Source: Agreia sp. COWG
GTDB taxonomy: Bacteria; Actinomycetota; Actinomycetes; Actinomycetales; Microbacteriaceae
Length of the DNA stretch: 64,000 nt
NCBI RefSeq assembly: GCF_904528075.1
Contig: NZ_LR882035.1
Span: 3,286,001 to 3,350,000 of the forward strand
Reading direction: 5' to 3'
Shown piece after piece: positions 53,601-60,329 of the stretch (position 1 is its first letter; every line of letters starts with the position of its first letter). Below the pieces are notes generated by a model, which was not told the DNA's origin, did not search any database, and was given only the letters and a program-made list of their open reading frames with translations. Position numbers and translations under genes: made by a program.

Positions 53601-53766
53601 CCGAGGGCTTCGTCACCCAGACTCCGCCGTCGTTCAGCTCGACATCGGCGGTCGTGATGCCCTGGTAGAGGAACGCCATGGCGCTCACCGCCACCGAGAA
53701 GACGGTCACGGTCGCCACAGACGCAGCGGTCGCCTTGCGGCGGCGCAGTGCCTCGAACAGCCTCAC
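47680..53766 (-). CDS. Giant surface protein with cadherin-like and fibronectin type III repeats, about 2028 aa
   Basis: GTG 53766 (VRLFEALRRRK) is chosen because GGGGA lies just upstream; GTG 53799 is possible. A basic N-terminus and one membrane helix (AASVATVTVFSVAVSAMAFLYQ) anchor it. Then comes a beta-propeller-like region (about 60-400), an acidic spacer, eleven cadherin-like/Ig repeats of about 90-100 residues (pattern PPxAxDD...VRxGRTVxxxVLxNDxDPDGD), five fibronectin III domains (PxAPxxPxV...WTPPxxNGSPITSY) and a 100-residue C-terminal module with two Cys pairs. First gene of the locus; probably an adhesin-like surface or wall structure that the machinery assembles. No sorting signal is present. 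The 3' end is AT-richer than the rest. Confidence 0.88.
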   Translation of the reverse strand: MRLFEALRRRKATAASVATVTVFSVAVSAMAFLYQGITTADVELNDGGVWVTKPSGLLVGHLNYQAQLLDSGLKMTSSDFDILQHGETVIAVDKATSSLAPIDPATVTLGNAIALPASSTVSMGGNTLAVVDSDTGDLFSTRAADAASFLPDPEKPLYTLGSGGEAAVDVDGGVHGLSLADGQMVTIGLDENGVTKQPVTSGMPETKDDAQLSMTTVGDDAIVFDSKNGIAYLPGGKKVDVPDSTGGVLQETGPASDTVLISTATELIRQPLDGSAAVTTSAGKPGKPAAPVYLGGCAYAAWAGSNTFIRDCAGDDNDQQTTIDGLTSQAQLVFRVNRNVVVLNDLTSGAVWLVNQDMKKVENWDDIVPPPDETKTDEEDDSTEEELQVILPERSEINNPPIAADDQLGVRAGRTVVLPVLDNDSDPDGDVLTATLKGPQPSIGEVQSILGGVAMQIIVDPDASGTATFTYTADDGRGGTDDATVTLTVKPPGTNEAPQQKRVPKVLCEVGSTCAYNVLPDWIDPDGDDMFVRSATADGANQVQFRADGQLTFTALDPEPGRKIVTIVVSDGVTDTEGTVAFEVRESGTLLPVTNADHVVTRAGAKVTISPLVNDYSPSGVPLRLAKVNEVPGATIAPDYTTGTFDFTAAAPGDYYAQYLATDGPKTAPGLVRITVVGATVAEGPPIAVRDVALLTKGRSVLTDVLANDFDPAGGILAVQSVKIPEGLGVSVEILEHQVLRITDTGISEPATINYTVTNGAKSATGEVFILPIPAPDRLLPPVATDDKVTVRAGDVATIPVLDNDYSPNGDTITLAPALVAPLIDPADGDMFVAQNTLRFKAGPVAKTVYATYEVVDSQGQRDAGYVTIQIVGNDEGANSPPRPRDVTVRALVGTTVRIPIPLDGIDPDGDSVELIGQGDAPTKGRITEVGQSWLQYEAYPTSVGTDVFTYTVRDRKGADAEATVLVGIVPSSSANQRPYAVKDTVSVRPGRTVAVDVLANDSDPDGDPIAIRENGLDVPDGLTGSIERGRVTIKAPTTPGDYPVQYTIVDQYGATAVGQLLVTVSPDAPLVAPIARDDIVKVADVVGRTSTDVDVKKNDDDPDGTIDALDVSVTSGTATVRGNGQLRIPLTPESQIITYTVTDVDGQTGSAFVFVPGLESAHPALKSGTKPIVVNSGETISVPLSDYVVTGNGKDARITQADKVSVAHGNGSSLVTDATTLSYTSADGYYGPDALSFEVTDGTGPDDPVGKKSTLVIPITVVSTTNVSPTLSGGSISVEPGGDEKELNLRTLSRDPDEGDLEKLSYSLVGAAPQGISVSFDGQTMKVKASGSAAKGDSPLQIEVTDGQSAPGRGTITVSVLTSTRALPSATDDVVPQADQGKTRSVDVLSNDYNPYPETPLKITEAVVETGNGTTAVNGSSVDVTPAADFVGTMVVRYRIADSTGDPAREADGRIRLTVQGKPDAPATPGVTSIQDRTVVLSWTPPVNNGSPITSYTVTSPQGYTKQCASTTCTLDGLTNDVEYTFSVTATNGVGTSDPSPSSAPARPDARPDRPAPPTLVFGDKSMTVNWVTPSTPGSAVTSYNLEISPAPARGAVQKTGVTGNSVVWDGLENGTAYQVRVQAVNRAPEPSDFSAYSATVIPAGVPDAAAAPTSVRVDSVGSQAQMNVNWNAPNANGDPISSYILFINGGAGARQVPVPGGGTTQTVTVDVSENDYTFAVAAINKAGQGATSPASAPRRAVTPPNPPTLNSASAGDNTVTVAYSPGAANGARANEVGYQYSINGGGWSALPGDNVIRSGVGNNGTYSVALRATTTADGSAYTSGASNSIGGLQPAGPPNAPGASASGGAQKVTFSWSAPARNGRDFTVQINTGAGWTDVASSGNTDVAAGYSDQKCFTARTLIPSTGETANSPEKCATSDKQPKTTNVTVSKGGSAVGQPNCSSSGCAYVIVQIAGAVPNGSYSVSYRSNCAAGGACEKNWNSGTIVVDNGGRAAFTGSYFGYTGSSVYVIISGPDGDTQSNEVTW

Positions 53767-53832
53767 GTGGTCCCCGTCTATGCCTGAGCGCCCTCGCACC
53801 CACGAAAATCACGCGGGAGCACCGGGATATTC

Positions 53833-53876
53833 AAACACGACTGCGGCACCCCCTGTAAATGGGGAGTTCTCCCCAT
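53833..53876 (-). promoter_or_regulatory. Promoter region of the giant-protein operon with the same 18-bp palindrome
   Basis: At 53859-53876, read on the minus strand, lies ATGGGGAGAACTCCCCAT, identical to the site upstream of the WXG100 gene. It is followed on that strand by TTACAG (53858-53853) and, 19-20 bases further, TGAATA-like sequence as possible -35/-10 boxes. It is 93 bases before GTG 53766. The rest of 53767-53915 shows no gene. Confidence 0.6.
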
Positions 53877-53915
53877 GCTTCCGCTCGGCCGCATTGCCGA
53901 GCTCGGATCCGCGTC

Positions 53916-54902
53916 TTACAGCGGCGCGACCTCGATGCGCTCGCCGAGAGCCCGCGAGACGCACGGCATCATGAAGTCGTACTGCTCGTCGGGGGTCAGG
54001 ACCACGTCGCGGTGCTGAGCCTCGCCCGAGACCACGCGCACACGGCAGGTTCCGCAGGTACCGCTCTCGCACGAGCTCGGCACCTCCGCGCCGGCCTCGA
54101 GCAGCGCCGACAGCATCGTGCGGCCCGCGGCCACCTCGAACTCGGCCCCCGTCGGGCTCCAGACGGCGGTGAACGGCAGGCTGATCTCGCCGAAGGCCGA
54201 GACGCCCGCGAAGTTCTCCATGTGCACCCGGCTCGGTCGCCAGTGCATCGTGAGCGCCCGCAGTTCGTTCTGCAGCTCGTCCGGCCCGCAGACGTAGAGC
54301 CTGCGCTCGCCCGGATGCTCGAGCAGAGGCCACCAGTCGAGTGCTCCGTGCAGGCGCCGATGATGCAGGGTGACCGGATGCGTGGGGTCGCCCGCACTGC
54401 CCTCGGCACGCCCCGAGGCCCCAGCCTCCTTGACCACCTCGTCGAGATACGGCGTCTCTGCGGCAGAACGGCTCAGGTACACCAGCTGAACGCCGCGAGC
54501 CCCGCGACGGCTCAACTCGACGAGCATGGCGCGAATCGGCGTGATTCCGATGCCCGCCGCCACCAGCAGGTAGCCGGCGGCATCCTCGAGCGCGAAGGCG
54601 TTGTGCGGCGCCGATACGCCCAGCACGTTACCCTCGACGACGCCGTCGACCATACTCATGGAGCCCCCGCGGCCGAGACGATCGCGGCGCACGGCGATCA
54701 CGTAGCGGGAGTCGTCGCGCACGTCTGCGGTGAGTGAGTAGCTGCGGATCTGGCCGCTGGGGGTGTCGACATTGATGTGCGCGCCGGGCTCGGCGGCCGG
54801 CAGCGGCAAGCCGTCTGGCCGCCGCAGCTCGAACTCGCAGACGTCGGCCGTGAGCATCCGGCGGCTGGTCACCACCAGGCGAAGGCTCGTGTCGACGCTC
54901 AC
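53916..54902 (-). CDS. PDR/VanB-type oxidoreductase: FNR-like domain with C-terminal 2Fe-2S ferredoxin
   Basis: 328 aa, start GTG 54902 overlapping the MOSC gene's stop (GTGA). N-terminal FAD/FMN-binding barrel has RSYSLTADVRDDSRYVIAVRR; the NAD(P)H domain has LLVAAGIGITPIRAML and VYVCGPDEL-like GERRLYVCGPDEL. The C-terminal ferredoxin domain carries CESGTCGTC and MMPCVSRA, the four Cys of a [2Fe-2S] cluster. It transfers electrons from NAD(P)H through flavin to the cluster. No oxygenase gene is adjacent; the partner may be the MOSC protein overlapping it. Confidence 0.9.
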   Translation of the reverse strand: MSVDTSLRLVVTSRRMLTADVCEFELRRPDGLPLPAAEPGAHINVDTPSGQIRSYSLTADVRDDSRYVIAVRRDRLGRGGSMSMVDGVVEGNVLGVSAPHNAFALEDAAGYLLVAAGIGITPIRAMLVELSRRGARGVQLVYLSRSAAETPYLDEVVKEAGASGRAEGSAGDPTHPVTLHHRRLHGALDWWPLLEHPGERRLYVCGPDELQNELRALTMHWRPSRVHMENFAGVSAFGEISLPFTAVWSPTGAEFEVAAGRTMLSALLEAGAEVPSSCESGTCGTCRVRVVSGEAQHRDVVLTPDEQYDFMMPCVSRALGERIEVAPL

Positions 54903-55741
54903 GCGCCCGCTCCGTGGCCGGATGCCGCTGCCGCCTGGACGCCGTCTTCGGCCCCCGCCCGCACGAATCCGATCGCGTCACCGGTGGCGAGCACTCCAGC
55001 AGAGACGACCTCGGCGAAGACGCCCATGATCTCGTGGCCGTAGTGCTCGTGCAGCAGTCGCGGCACCGGAATGTCGCGGCGTGCGGTCGCGGGATCGACC
55101 TCGGTGGCGGCGCAGCGCCCGGTCTCCTCGAGCACACGAACCGTGACACCCGAGGCGCCGAGGCGCAGCTCGCGACCGATCCAGGCTCGCTCGGCCCAGG
55201 CATCCGGCCCGTCGAGATAGACGTTGGCGCGAAACCGCAGCGGATCGAGGGCGACGCCGCTGCGCCGCTCGAGGTCACGAATCGAGGCCAGGTTGATGAG
55301 CGAGATCGAGTTCATCATGCGCGGGCCGTCGTTGGCGTTGTCGGTGAAGTTGTAACCGGGTTGCTCGGCGAACACGGGCCGAACGCCCTCGGGCAGATCG
55401 GTCACCCGGGCGTACAGCTCGACGAACTCGTCGCGGCCCGCCCGCGTCGACAGATCGGCCTCGAGAACCGGATGCCCCTGCACGGTGACCGTCAGCATGC
55501 GCGTCTCGTCATCGAACCGGGTCGCGAGCCCCGCGAGGCGCTCGGTGTTCAGCAGCACGAAGTACTCGCGCTTCGACAGCGGCACGAAAGCGCCCGCGTC
55601 GTAGAGCCCGGTGGGCTTCGCCAACGCGAACAGGCGATCCGAGGGAAAGCCGTAGTCGGCCCGCAGCTCGACGCTGTCGAGGCGCTCCGGCGTGAGCCCC
55701 TTCACGGGATAGCGGTAGAGCGAATCGACGAAGGCGTGCAC
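54899..55741 (-). CDS. MOSC domain protein with beta-barrel N-terminus (YcbX-like half)
   Basis: 280 aa from GTG 55741. The N-terminal MOSC_N beta barrel reads LYRYPVKGLTPERLDSVELRADYGFPSDRLFAL, and the C-terminal MOSC domain includes RRSGVALDPLRFRANVYLD and the conserved Cys in EETGRCAATEVDPATARRDIPVPR. MOSC proteins such as YcbX bind molybdenum cofactor and reduce N-hydroxylated compounds; in E. coli YcbX a ferredoxin domain is fused at the C-terminus. Here that function is supplied by the overlapping downstream reductase. Substrate is unproven. Confidence 0.85.
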   Translation of the reverse strand: MHAFVDSLYRYPVKGLTPERLDSVELRADYGFPSDRLFALAKPTGLYDAGAFVPLSKREYFVLLNTERLAGLATRFDDETRMLTVTVQGHPVLEADLSTRAGRDEFVELYARVTDLPEGVRPVFAEQPGYNFTDNANDGPRMMNSISLINLASIRDLERRSGVALDPLRFRANVYLDGPDAWAERAWIGRELRLGASGVTVRVLEETGRCAATEVDPATARRDIPVPRLLHEHYGHEIMGVFAEVVSAGVLATGDAIGFVRAGAEDGVQAAAASGHGAGA

Positions 55742-55750
55742 GAAACGAGG

Positions 55751-57325
55751 CTACTTGGCGCCCTGCAGCTGCACGAGAAGCTCGGGTCCGCGACGATCGA
55801 GCACCGCGCCGCCCACTCTCACGCCGATCACCAGCAGCACGCTGCCGAGCAGCAGCCCGACTACGAGCGCCAGCCAACCCCAGATCGCATCGCCGGTGAC
55901 GAAGCCCACCACCGCCAGCACCGTCTCGGGCAGCACGAGCACCATCAGTCCGCCCCAGGTGGCGAACGTGGAGAGCATCAGCGCGAAGCCGCCTCCGGGC
56001 TTCGCCTTGAAGGGGTTCTCCCCAGGCGCGGGAACCGGGAACGCGAAGCGGCCCGAGAGCACCGACGACAGCGCCAGCCCCGAGAGCAACAGCCCGAAGA
56101 CCAGCCCGAGCAGCCCGGGCAGCACCTGCCACGAGTTCGTGAACCACACAGAACCCACCGTCAGCATCACCGATACCGGTACAGCGAACACGCCGAGGGC
56201 CACCACTCGGCCCAGCCGGTCGTCACGACCCGAGACGCCGGTCGACAGATGCAGGGCGAATGCCGTGTTGTCGTACGACACATCGGTGTAGATCGAGAGC
56301 GCGAGCAGCAGCGCCACGATGGGGCCGAGGGCGTTCAGCAACCCGAAATTGTCGAAGTTCCCCGAGTACACGAAGAGAAAGACGGGAACGAGCGGAATGA
56401 CGATGAGCGACTGCGCGTAGCGTGGATCGCGGATCCAGTAGGTGAGGGCCCGAGAGGCCACCGCACCCCACGGCGTGGCCGGGAACAGCGAGAAGAACCC
56501 CAGTTTGCGGGTGCCGGCCTTGGTGGGCGACGAGCCCCTCGACGGGTTCTCGAGCGCATGCCGCAGGCTCGAGCGCCAGAGCACAGCGAGCAGGGCGAGG
56601 GTGACGATTCCGATCGCGAAGCCGGCAGCCGCCCGCAGCGGGTCTCCCGTGGCGATGTACCCGGGCACCGACCAGATCGCCCCGAGCGGCGTCCAGGCCA
56701 CGACGTCGGCCACACTCGGCAGAGTGTCGAACGATCCGCGCAACAGCGCCGTCAGCCCGATGAAGATGGGCCCGAGCAGAATGAGCGGGATGAAGACGAG
56801 GATGCCCTTCGCCTCGCGAAAACGACGCCCGCCGCCCACACCGGAACTGAGCGCGGTCACGGCCCGGGATCCGACGACGCAGGTGAACACGCCGATGACG
56901 GCGCACACGATGGCCGCGACCGCGGCGAGCGGATGCTGCCACCACGTTGCCGCCGTCGCCAGCGCGGCGATCGAGGTCACGATTCCGGGAACGCCCAGGA
57001 CGCCGCTGACCGCGAGCGCCAGCACGAGTTGGTTGATGGGGATCGGGAAGATCGCCAGCCGCGCGGGGTCGACGGTCTGGTCGGTACCGGGACCTATCAG
57101 GGGCAGCACGATCCAACCGAGAACGGCGGCCGCCCCGCCCAGCACGGTGATGGTGCGGGCGAGTTCGGCCGGCAGAAAGCTCAGCGCCACGAGGCCGGCG
57201 ACGACGCCGAACAGCACGCCGAGGCCGTAGAGACCGCCGATCACCACCGCCACGATCTGCCAGGGCTTGCCCTTGAGGGTGTTGCCGAGGATCAGAAATC
57301 GCAGCCTTACGAGCGTCGCAACCAT
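55751..57325 (-). CDS. ABC transporter permease, 524 aa
   Basis: ATG 57325 (MVATLVRLRFLILGNTLKG); the gene overlaps the ATPase gene by 19 bp. At least ten hydrophobic helices are visible along the chain. It matches the ABC-2-like permease group of actinobacteria without a specific motif. The substrate may be a lipid or an antibiotic and cannot be determined. Pairing with the ATPase is clear from overlap. Confidence 0.78.
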   Translation of the reverse strand: MVATLVRLRFLILGNTLKGKPWQIVAVVIGGLYGLGVLFGVVAGLVALSFLPAELARTITVLGGAAAVLGWIVLPLIGPGTDQTVDPARLAIFPIPINQLVLALAVSGVLGVPGIVTSIAALATAATWWQHPLAAVAAIVCAVIGVFTCVVGSRAVTALSSGVGGGRRFREAKGILVFIPLILLGPIFIGLTALLRGSFDTLPSVADVVAWTPLGAIWSVPGYIATGDPLRAAAGFAIGIVTLALLAVLWRSSLRHALENPSRGSSPTKAGTRKLGFFSLFPATPWGAVASRALTYWIRDPRYAQSLIVIPLVPVFLFVYSGNFDNFGLLNALGPIVALLLALSIYTDVSYDNTAFALHLSTGVSGRDDRLGRVVALGVFAVPVSVMLTVGSVWFTNSWQVLPGLLGLVFGLLLSGLALSSVLSGRFAFPVPAPGENPFKAKPGGGFALMLSTFATWGGLMVLVLPETVLAVVGFVTGDAIWGWLALVVGLLLGSVLLVIGVRVGGAVLDRRGPELLVQLQGAK

Positions 57326-58125
57326 TCCGGCCCCTCTCCCGTGCGGCGACCGCCGACGAGCTCCACGAAGCGGTCTTCGAGCGTCGAGCCGGCGCGCACG
57401 TCCTCCGTCGTTCCGGCGGCGAGCACCCGGCCCTGGGCGATCACGGCCACGTGGTCGCACATGCGCTGCACCAGGTCCATGGCGTGACTCGAGACGATCA
57501 CGGTTCCGCCCGACTTCACGAAGCCCTCGAGGATGTCGCGGATGTTCGCGGCCGACACGGGGTCGACCGACTCGAACGGCTCGTCGAGCACCAGCAGGCT
57601 GGGCGCGTGCACCAGTGCACACGCCAGCGCGATCTTCTTGGTCATTCCGGCCGAGTAGTCCACCACCAGGGTGCCGCCGGCCGAGTCGAGGTCGAGCAGC
57701 TGCAGCAGGTCGCTCGTGCGCGCTGCGACCGTCTCGCGATCCATGCCGCTGAGCAGCCCGGCATAGGTCACGAGCTGCGTTCCCGTGAGGCGGTCGAACA
57801 GGCGCACGCCGTCGCTCAGCACGCCGACCAGCCGCTTCGCCTGCAGCAGGTCCTTCCAGACGTTCACGTTGTGGATGCGGATCTCGCCGGCATCCGGCCT
57901 CATCAGCCCGGTCGCCATCGACAGGGTGGTCGTCTTGCCCGCGCCGTTCGGGCCGACGAGCCCGTAGAACGAACCCGAGGGCACAGTGAGGTCGAGGTTG
58001 TTCACGGCGATCTTCTCGCCGAACCGCTTGTACAAGCCCCGGATCTCGAGGGCCGGTCCATCGGCATCCTGCACGGTCGAGGGCACCTGTGCCGGCCCGG
58101 GCTGAACTGGATCGATCAGGGACAT
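57307..58125 (-). CDS. ABC transporter ATP-binding protein
   Basis: 272 aa from ATG 58125. Single cassette: Walker A GPNGAGKTTTL, Walker B LLVLDEPFESVDPVSA and signature-region YSAGMTKKIALACALV (SAGM replaces LSGG, as is common in this exporter group). It powers the overlapping permease, probably for export. No binding protein is encoded, which also suggests an exporter. Confidence 0.9.
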   Translation of the reverse strand: MSLIDPVQPGPAQVPSTVQDADGPALEIRGLYKRFGEKIAVNNLDLTVPSGSFYGLVGPNGAGKTTTLSMATGLMRPDAGEIRIHNVNVWKDLLQAKRLVGVLSDGVRLFDRLTGTQLVTYAGLLSGMDRETVAARTSDLLQLLDLDSAGGTLVVDYSAGMTKKIALACALVHAPSLLVLDEPFESVDPVSAANIRDILEGFVKSGGTVIVSSHAMDLVQRMCDHVAVIAQGRVLAAGTTEDVRAGSTLEDRFVELVGGRRTGEGPEWLRRS

Positions 58126-58162
58126 GCTTCCTGCTTTCCGTCTCGCGATGATGACACCCAGA

Positions 58163-59362
58163 CTAGGGGCACCCCCGCGTCGCTGCTCGCTGCTGCAGCA
58201 CGGTAATAAAGATGATCACCGCGATCACGACCGTGATCAGCAACACCACCACGGCGAGAGACAGTGCGGCGGCCAGCAGGGGAACGAGCAGAACGACGGC
58301 GGCACCCGGCAGGCTCACGGCGGGTCTGATGACGGTCTCGGATGCGAGCAACGGGCGGTACAGCGCCTGCATAGCCACGAGGAAGACGGCCACCGGCACG
58401 GCCACCGCGTAGCCGATCACGATCGGGGCGGCCTCGCCGTGATCGCCGAGGCTCTGCACGCTCACCTCGAGCCCCGCGCCGAGCGCCGCCAGCGCCGCGA
58501 AGACGAAATAGTGCCCGAATCCCCAGATGTAGCTGGCGTCCCGGTTCCGCGCGAGACCCTCTCCGGCCGGCTCGAGGTAGTAGACCCACCACAGCCCGAA
58601 GAGCAGGGCGAGACCGGATGCGGCCAGCAGCACGAACTCGCCCGTCGCGTCGCCGGCGGTGACTATTCGCTGCACCCCGACGGTGGCCGCCAGCACGGAC
58701 TCGCCGAGGATGATGATCGTGAACAGGCCGTAGCGTTCCGCGATGTGGTGCGGATGCCACGCGGTTGAACCCCGGCGCTCAGCCCAGAGTGGCACCGCCA
58801 GCTCGCACAGCGCGAGGGCGGCGAAGAGGGCGATCTGAGCGGGGAGCGGCAGGTCTGAAGCCACGAAGAGTCGCACGATCCACAGGGTCTGCACGACGCC
58901 GATGCCCGCGGCGTAACGCAGGGCGGTGGCGCGGCCATCGGCATCCTGCGCCGCGGCGCGCAACCACTGGGCGATGAGGGCGACGCGCATGATGAAGTAG
59001 CCCACCGTGATGAGGAGGAAGTCACCGTCGCCGAACGCGGAGGGAACACCCGCGGCGAGCACCAGCACGCCGCCCATCTGCAGCATCGTGAGCAGGCGAT
59101 AGGGCACGTCGTCGGTGTCGTACGCAGACGCGAACCAGGTGAAGGTGAGCCAGGCCCACCAGATCGCGAAGAACACCATCAAGAAGTTGGGCAGCTCATC
59201 GAGAGCGTGATTCGCCTCGATACCGTGCGCCAGCTCGGTGACGACCGAGGCCACCGCGGCCACGAAGGTGAGGTCGAACAGCAGCTCGAGGGGAGTGGAT
59301 GCTCGGTGCGCCTCGTCGACATCGCGGCGCCTCATGCGCAGCACGGGCAGGGTCATGGGCAC
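58163..59362 (-). CDS. Low temperature requirement protein A family (LtrA)
   Basis: 397-399 aa; GTG 59362 and ATG 59356 are both possible starts. After a basic N-terminus the motif LELLFDLTFVAAVASVV, the HGIEANHALDELPNFLMVFFAIWWAWLTFTWFAS helix pair and about twelve hydrophobic helices in total fit LtrA proteins. In Listeria ltrA was tied to growth in the cold; biochemical role is unknown. The genomic neighbours give no further clue. Confidence 0.82.
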   Translation of the reverse strand: MPMTLPVLRMRRRDVDEAHRASTPLELLFDLTFVAAVASVVTELAHGIEANHALDELPNFLMVFFAIWWAWLTFTWFASAYDTDDVPYRLLTMLQMGGVLVLAAGVPSAFGDGDFLLITVGYFIMRVALIAQWLRAAAQDADGRATALRYAAGIGVVQTLWIVRLFVASDLPLPAQIALFAALALCELAVPLWAERRGSTAWHPHHIAERYGLFTIIILGESVLAATVGVQRIVTAGDATGEFVLLAASGLALLFGLWWVYYLEPAGEGLARNRDASYIWGFGHYFVFAALAALGAGLEVSVQSLGDHGEAAPIVIGYAVAVPVAVFLVAMQALYRPLLASETVIRPAVSLPGAAVVLLVPLLAAALSLAVVVLLITVVIAVIIFITVLQQRAATRGCP

Positions 59363-59382
59363 AGCCTAGGGGCGGTGCTTCT

Positions 59383-60195
59383 CTAGCCGGATGTCCTGCT
59401 CCAGCGGTACGGGGTCGTCGTCGACACGGCGACGAAGCCCGAGCGCTCGAGGATCGGCCGGGAGTACTCGGTCGAGTCGCTGTGGATGAGCGTCTTGCCC
59501 GCCGCGAGCGCCGAGCGTGCCCTGGCGGCCGTGAGGGCGCGGTAGATGCCGCGGCCCCGCCATCCGACTCGCGTGGTGCCACCCCAGATGCCGGCGAAGT
59601 CGCTGTCGGGCACGGGCTCGAGCCGGCCTGCCGTCACGATCTCGCCATCCGCATGCTCGGCGATCCAGAGCTCCATGCCGTCGTCGAGCGAGAGCCGGCG
59701 CAGAAGCGCATTCGCCATGGCTTCCGACACCGGATCGCCGAAGACCTCGTCCTGCATCGCGCTCATGGCCCTCACCTCTCGCTCGTCGGTGATGCGCCGC
59801 AGGGTGATCCCCGGGGGCAGCGACACGTCGACCGCGAGTGCGGCGGCCTCGCCGATCATGATGGACTCAGGCTCGTCGGCGCGGAATCCATTGGCCAGCA
59901 AGGCCTCGGTGAGGCCGGGCGCGTGATCGTGGCCCCTGGTCTTCCACTCGACCCGGTCGATGCTCTCGTCGCGCTCGAAGTGGTCGAGTCCGTCGCGCAC
60001 GAGGCGCTGTACCTCGGCCTCGTCGGCGCCCGCGAGGTCTGCGTAGGTGATGAACCCGCGCCCACCGAGAAAAGTCACGAGTCGCAGGGGCCCCAACCGC
60101 GTCACCTCGATCGCGCTCGGAGTCTCGGAGTCGGTGCGGAGCTGCTCGTCATACGCGGCGAGCAGGCGGGCTTTCGTTTCTGTTGTGTCGTCCAT
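59383..60195 (-). CDS. GNAT family N-acetyltransferase
   Basis: 270 aa from ATG 60195 (MDDTTETKARLL), preceded by CTGGAGG; upstream extension to 60312 is rejected. The C-terminal acetyl-CoA binding motif WRGRGIYRALTAARARSALAAG fits the GNAT R/Q-x-x-G-x-G/A pattern, with an extra N-terminal domain of about 120 residues. The acceptor is unknown. It is divergent from the aldo/keto reductase, with a 134-bp intergenic region. Confidence 0.78.
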   Translation of the reverse strand: MDDTTETKARLLAAYDEQLRTDSETPSAIEVTRLGPLRLVTFLGGRGFITYADLAGADEAEVQRLVRDGLDHFERDESIDRVEWKTRGHDHAPGLTEALLANGFRADEPESIMIGEAAALAVDVSLPPGITLRRITDEREVRAMSAMQDEVFGDPVSEAMANALLRRLSLDDGMELWIAEHADGEIVTAGRLEPVPDSDFAGIWGGTTRVGWRGRGIYRALTAARARSALAAGKTLIHSDSTEYSRPILERSGFVAVSTTTPYRWSRTSG

Positions 60196-60329
60196 CGCCT
60201 CCAGCATGCCCCGTTCAGCGCACAGCACAACCCCCGCCAAAGGCTTCGAGGAATCGCGGCCCAGGCGTAGCGTTATTTCTCGCTTCCCTTCGAGGCGACA
60301 CCCGTACCCCACAAAAGATCAGGACCCTC

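Noticed and set aside
50140..53787. 1215-residue open frame on the plus strand opposite the giant surface-protein gene
   Set aside because: It is antisense to a gene with clear domain repeats; its product is Arg/Gly/Val/His-rich without motifs, the usual shadow of high-GC coding sequence.
56005..56030. GGGGTTCTCCCC in the permease gene as a third copy of the 18-bp palindrome
   Set aside because: It lacks the outer bases and the GAGAAC centre and lies inside coding sequence.
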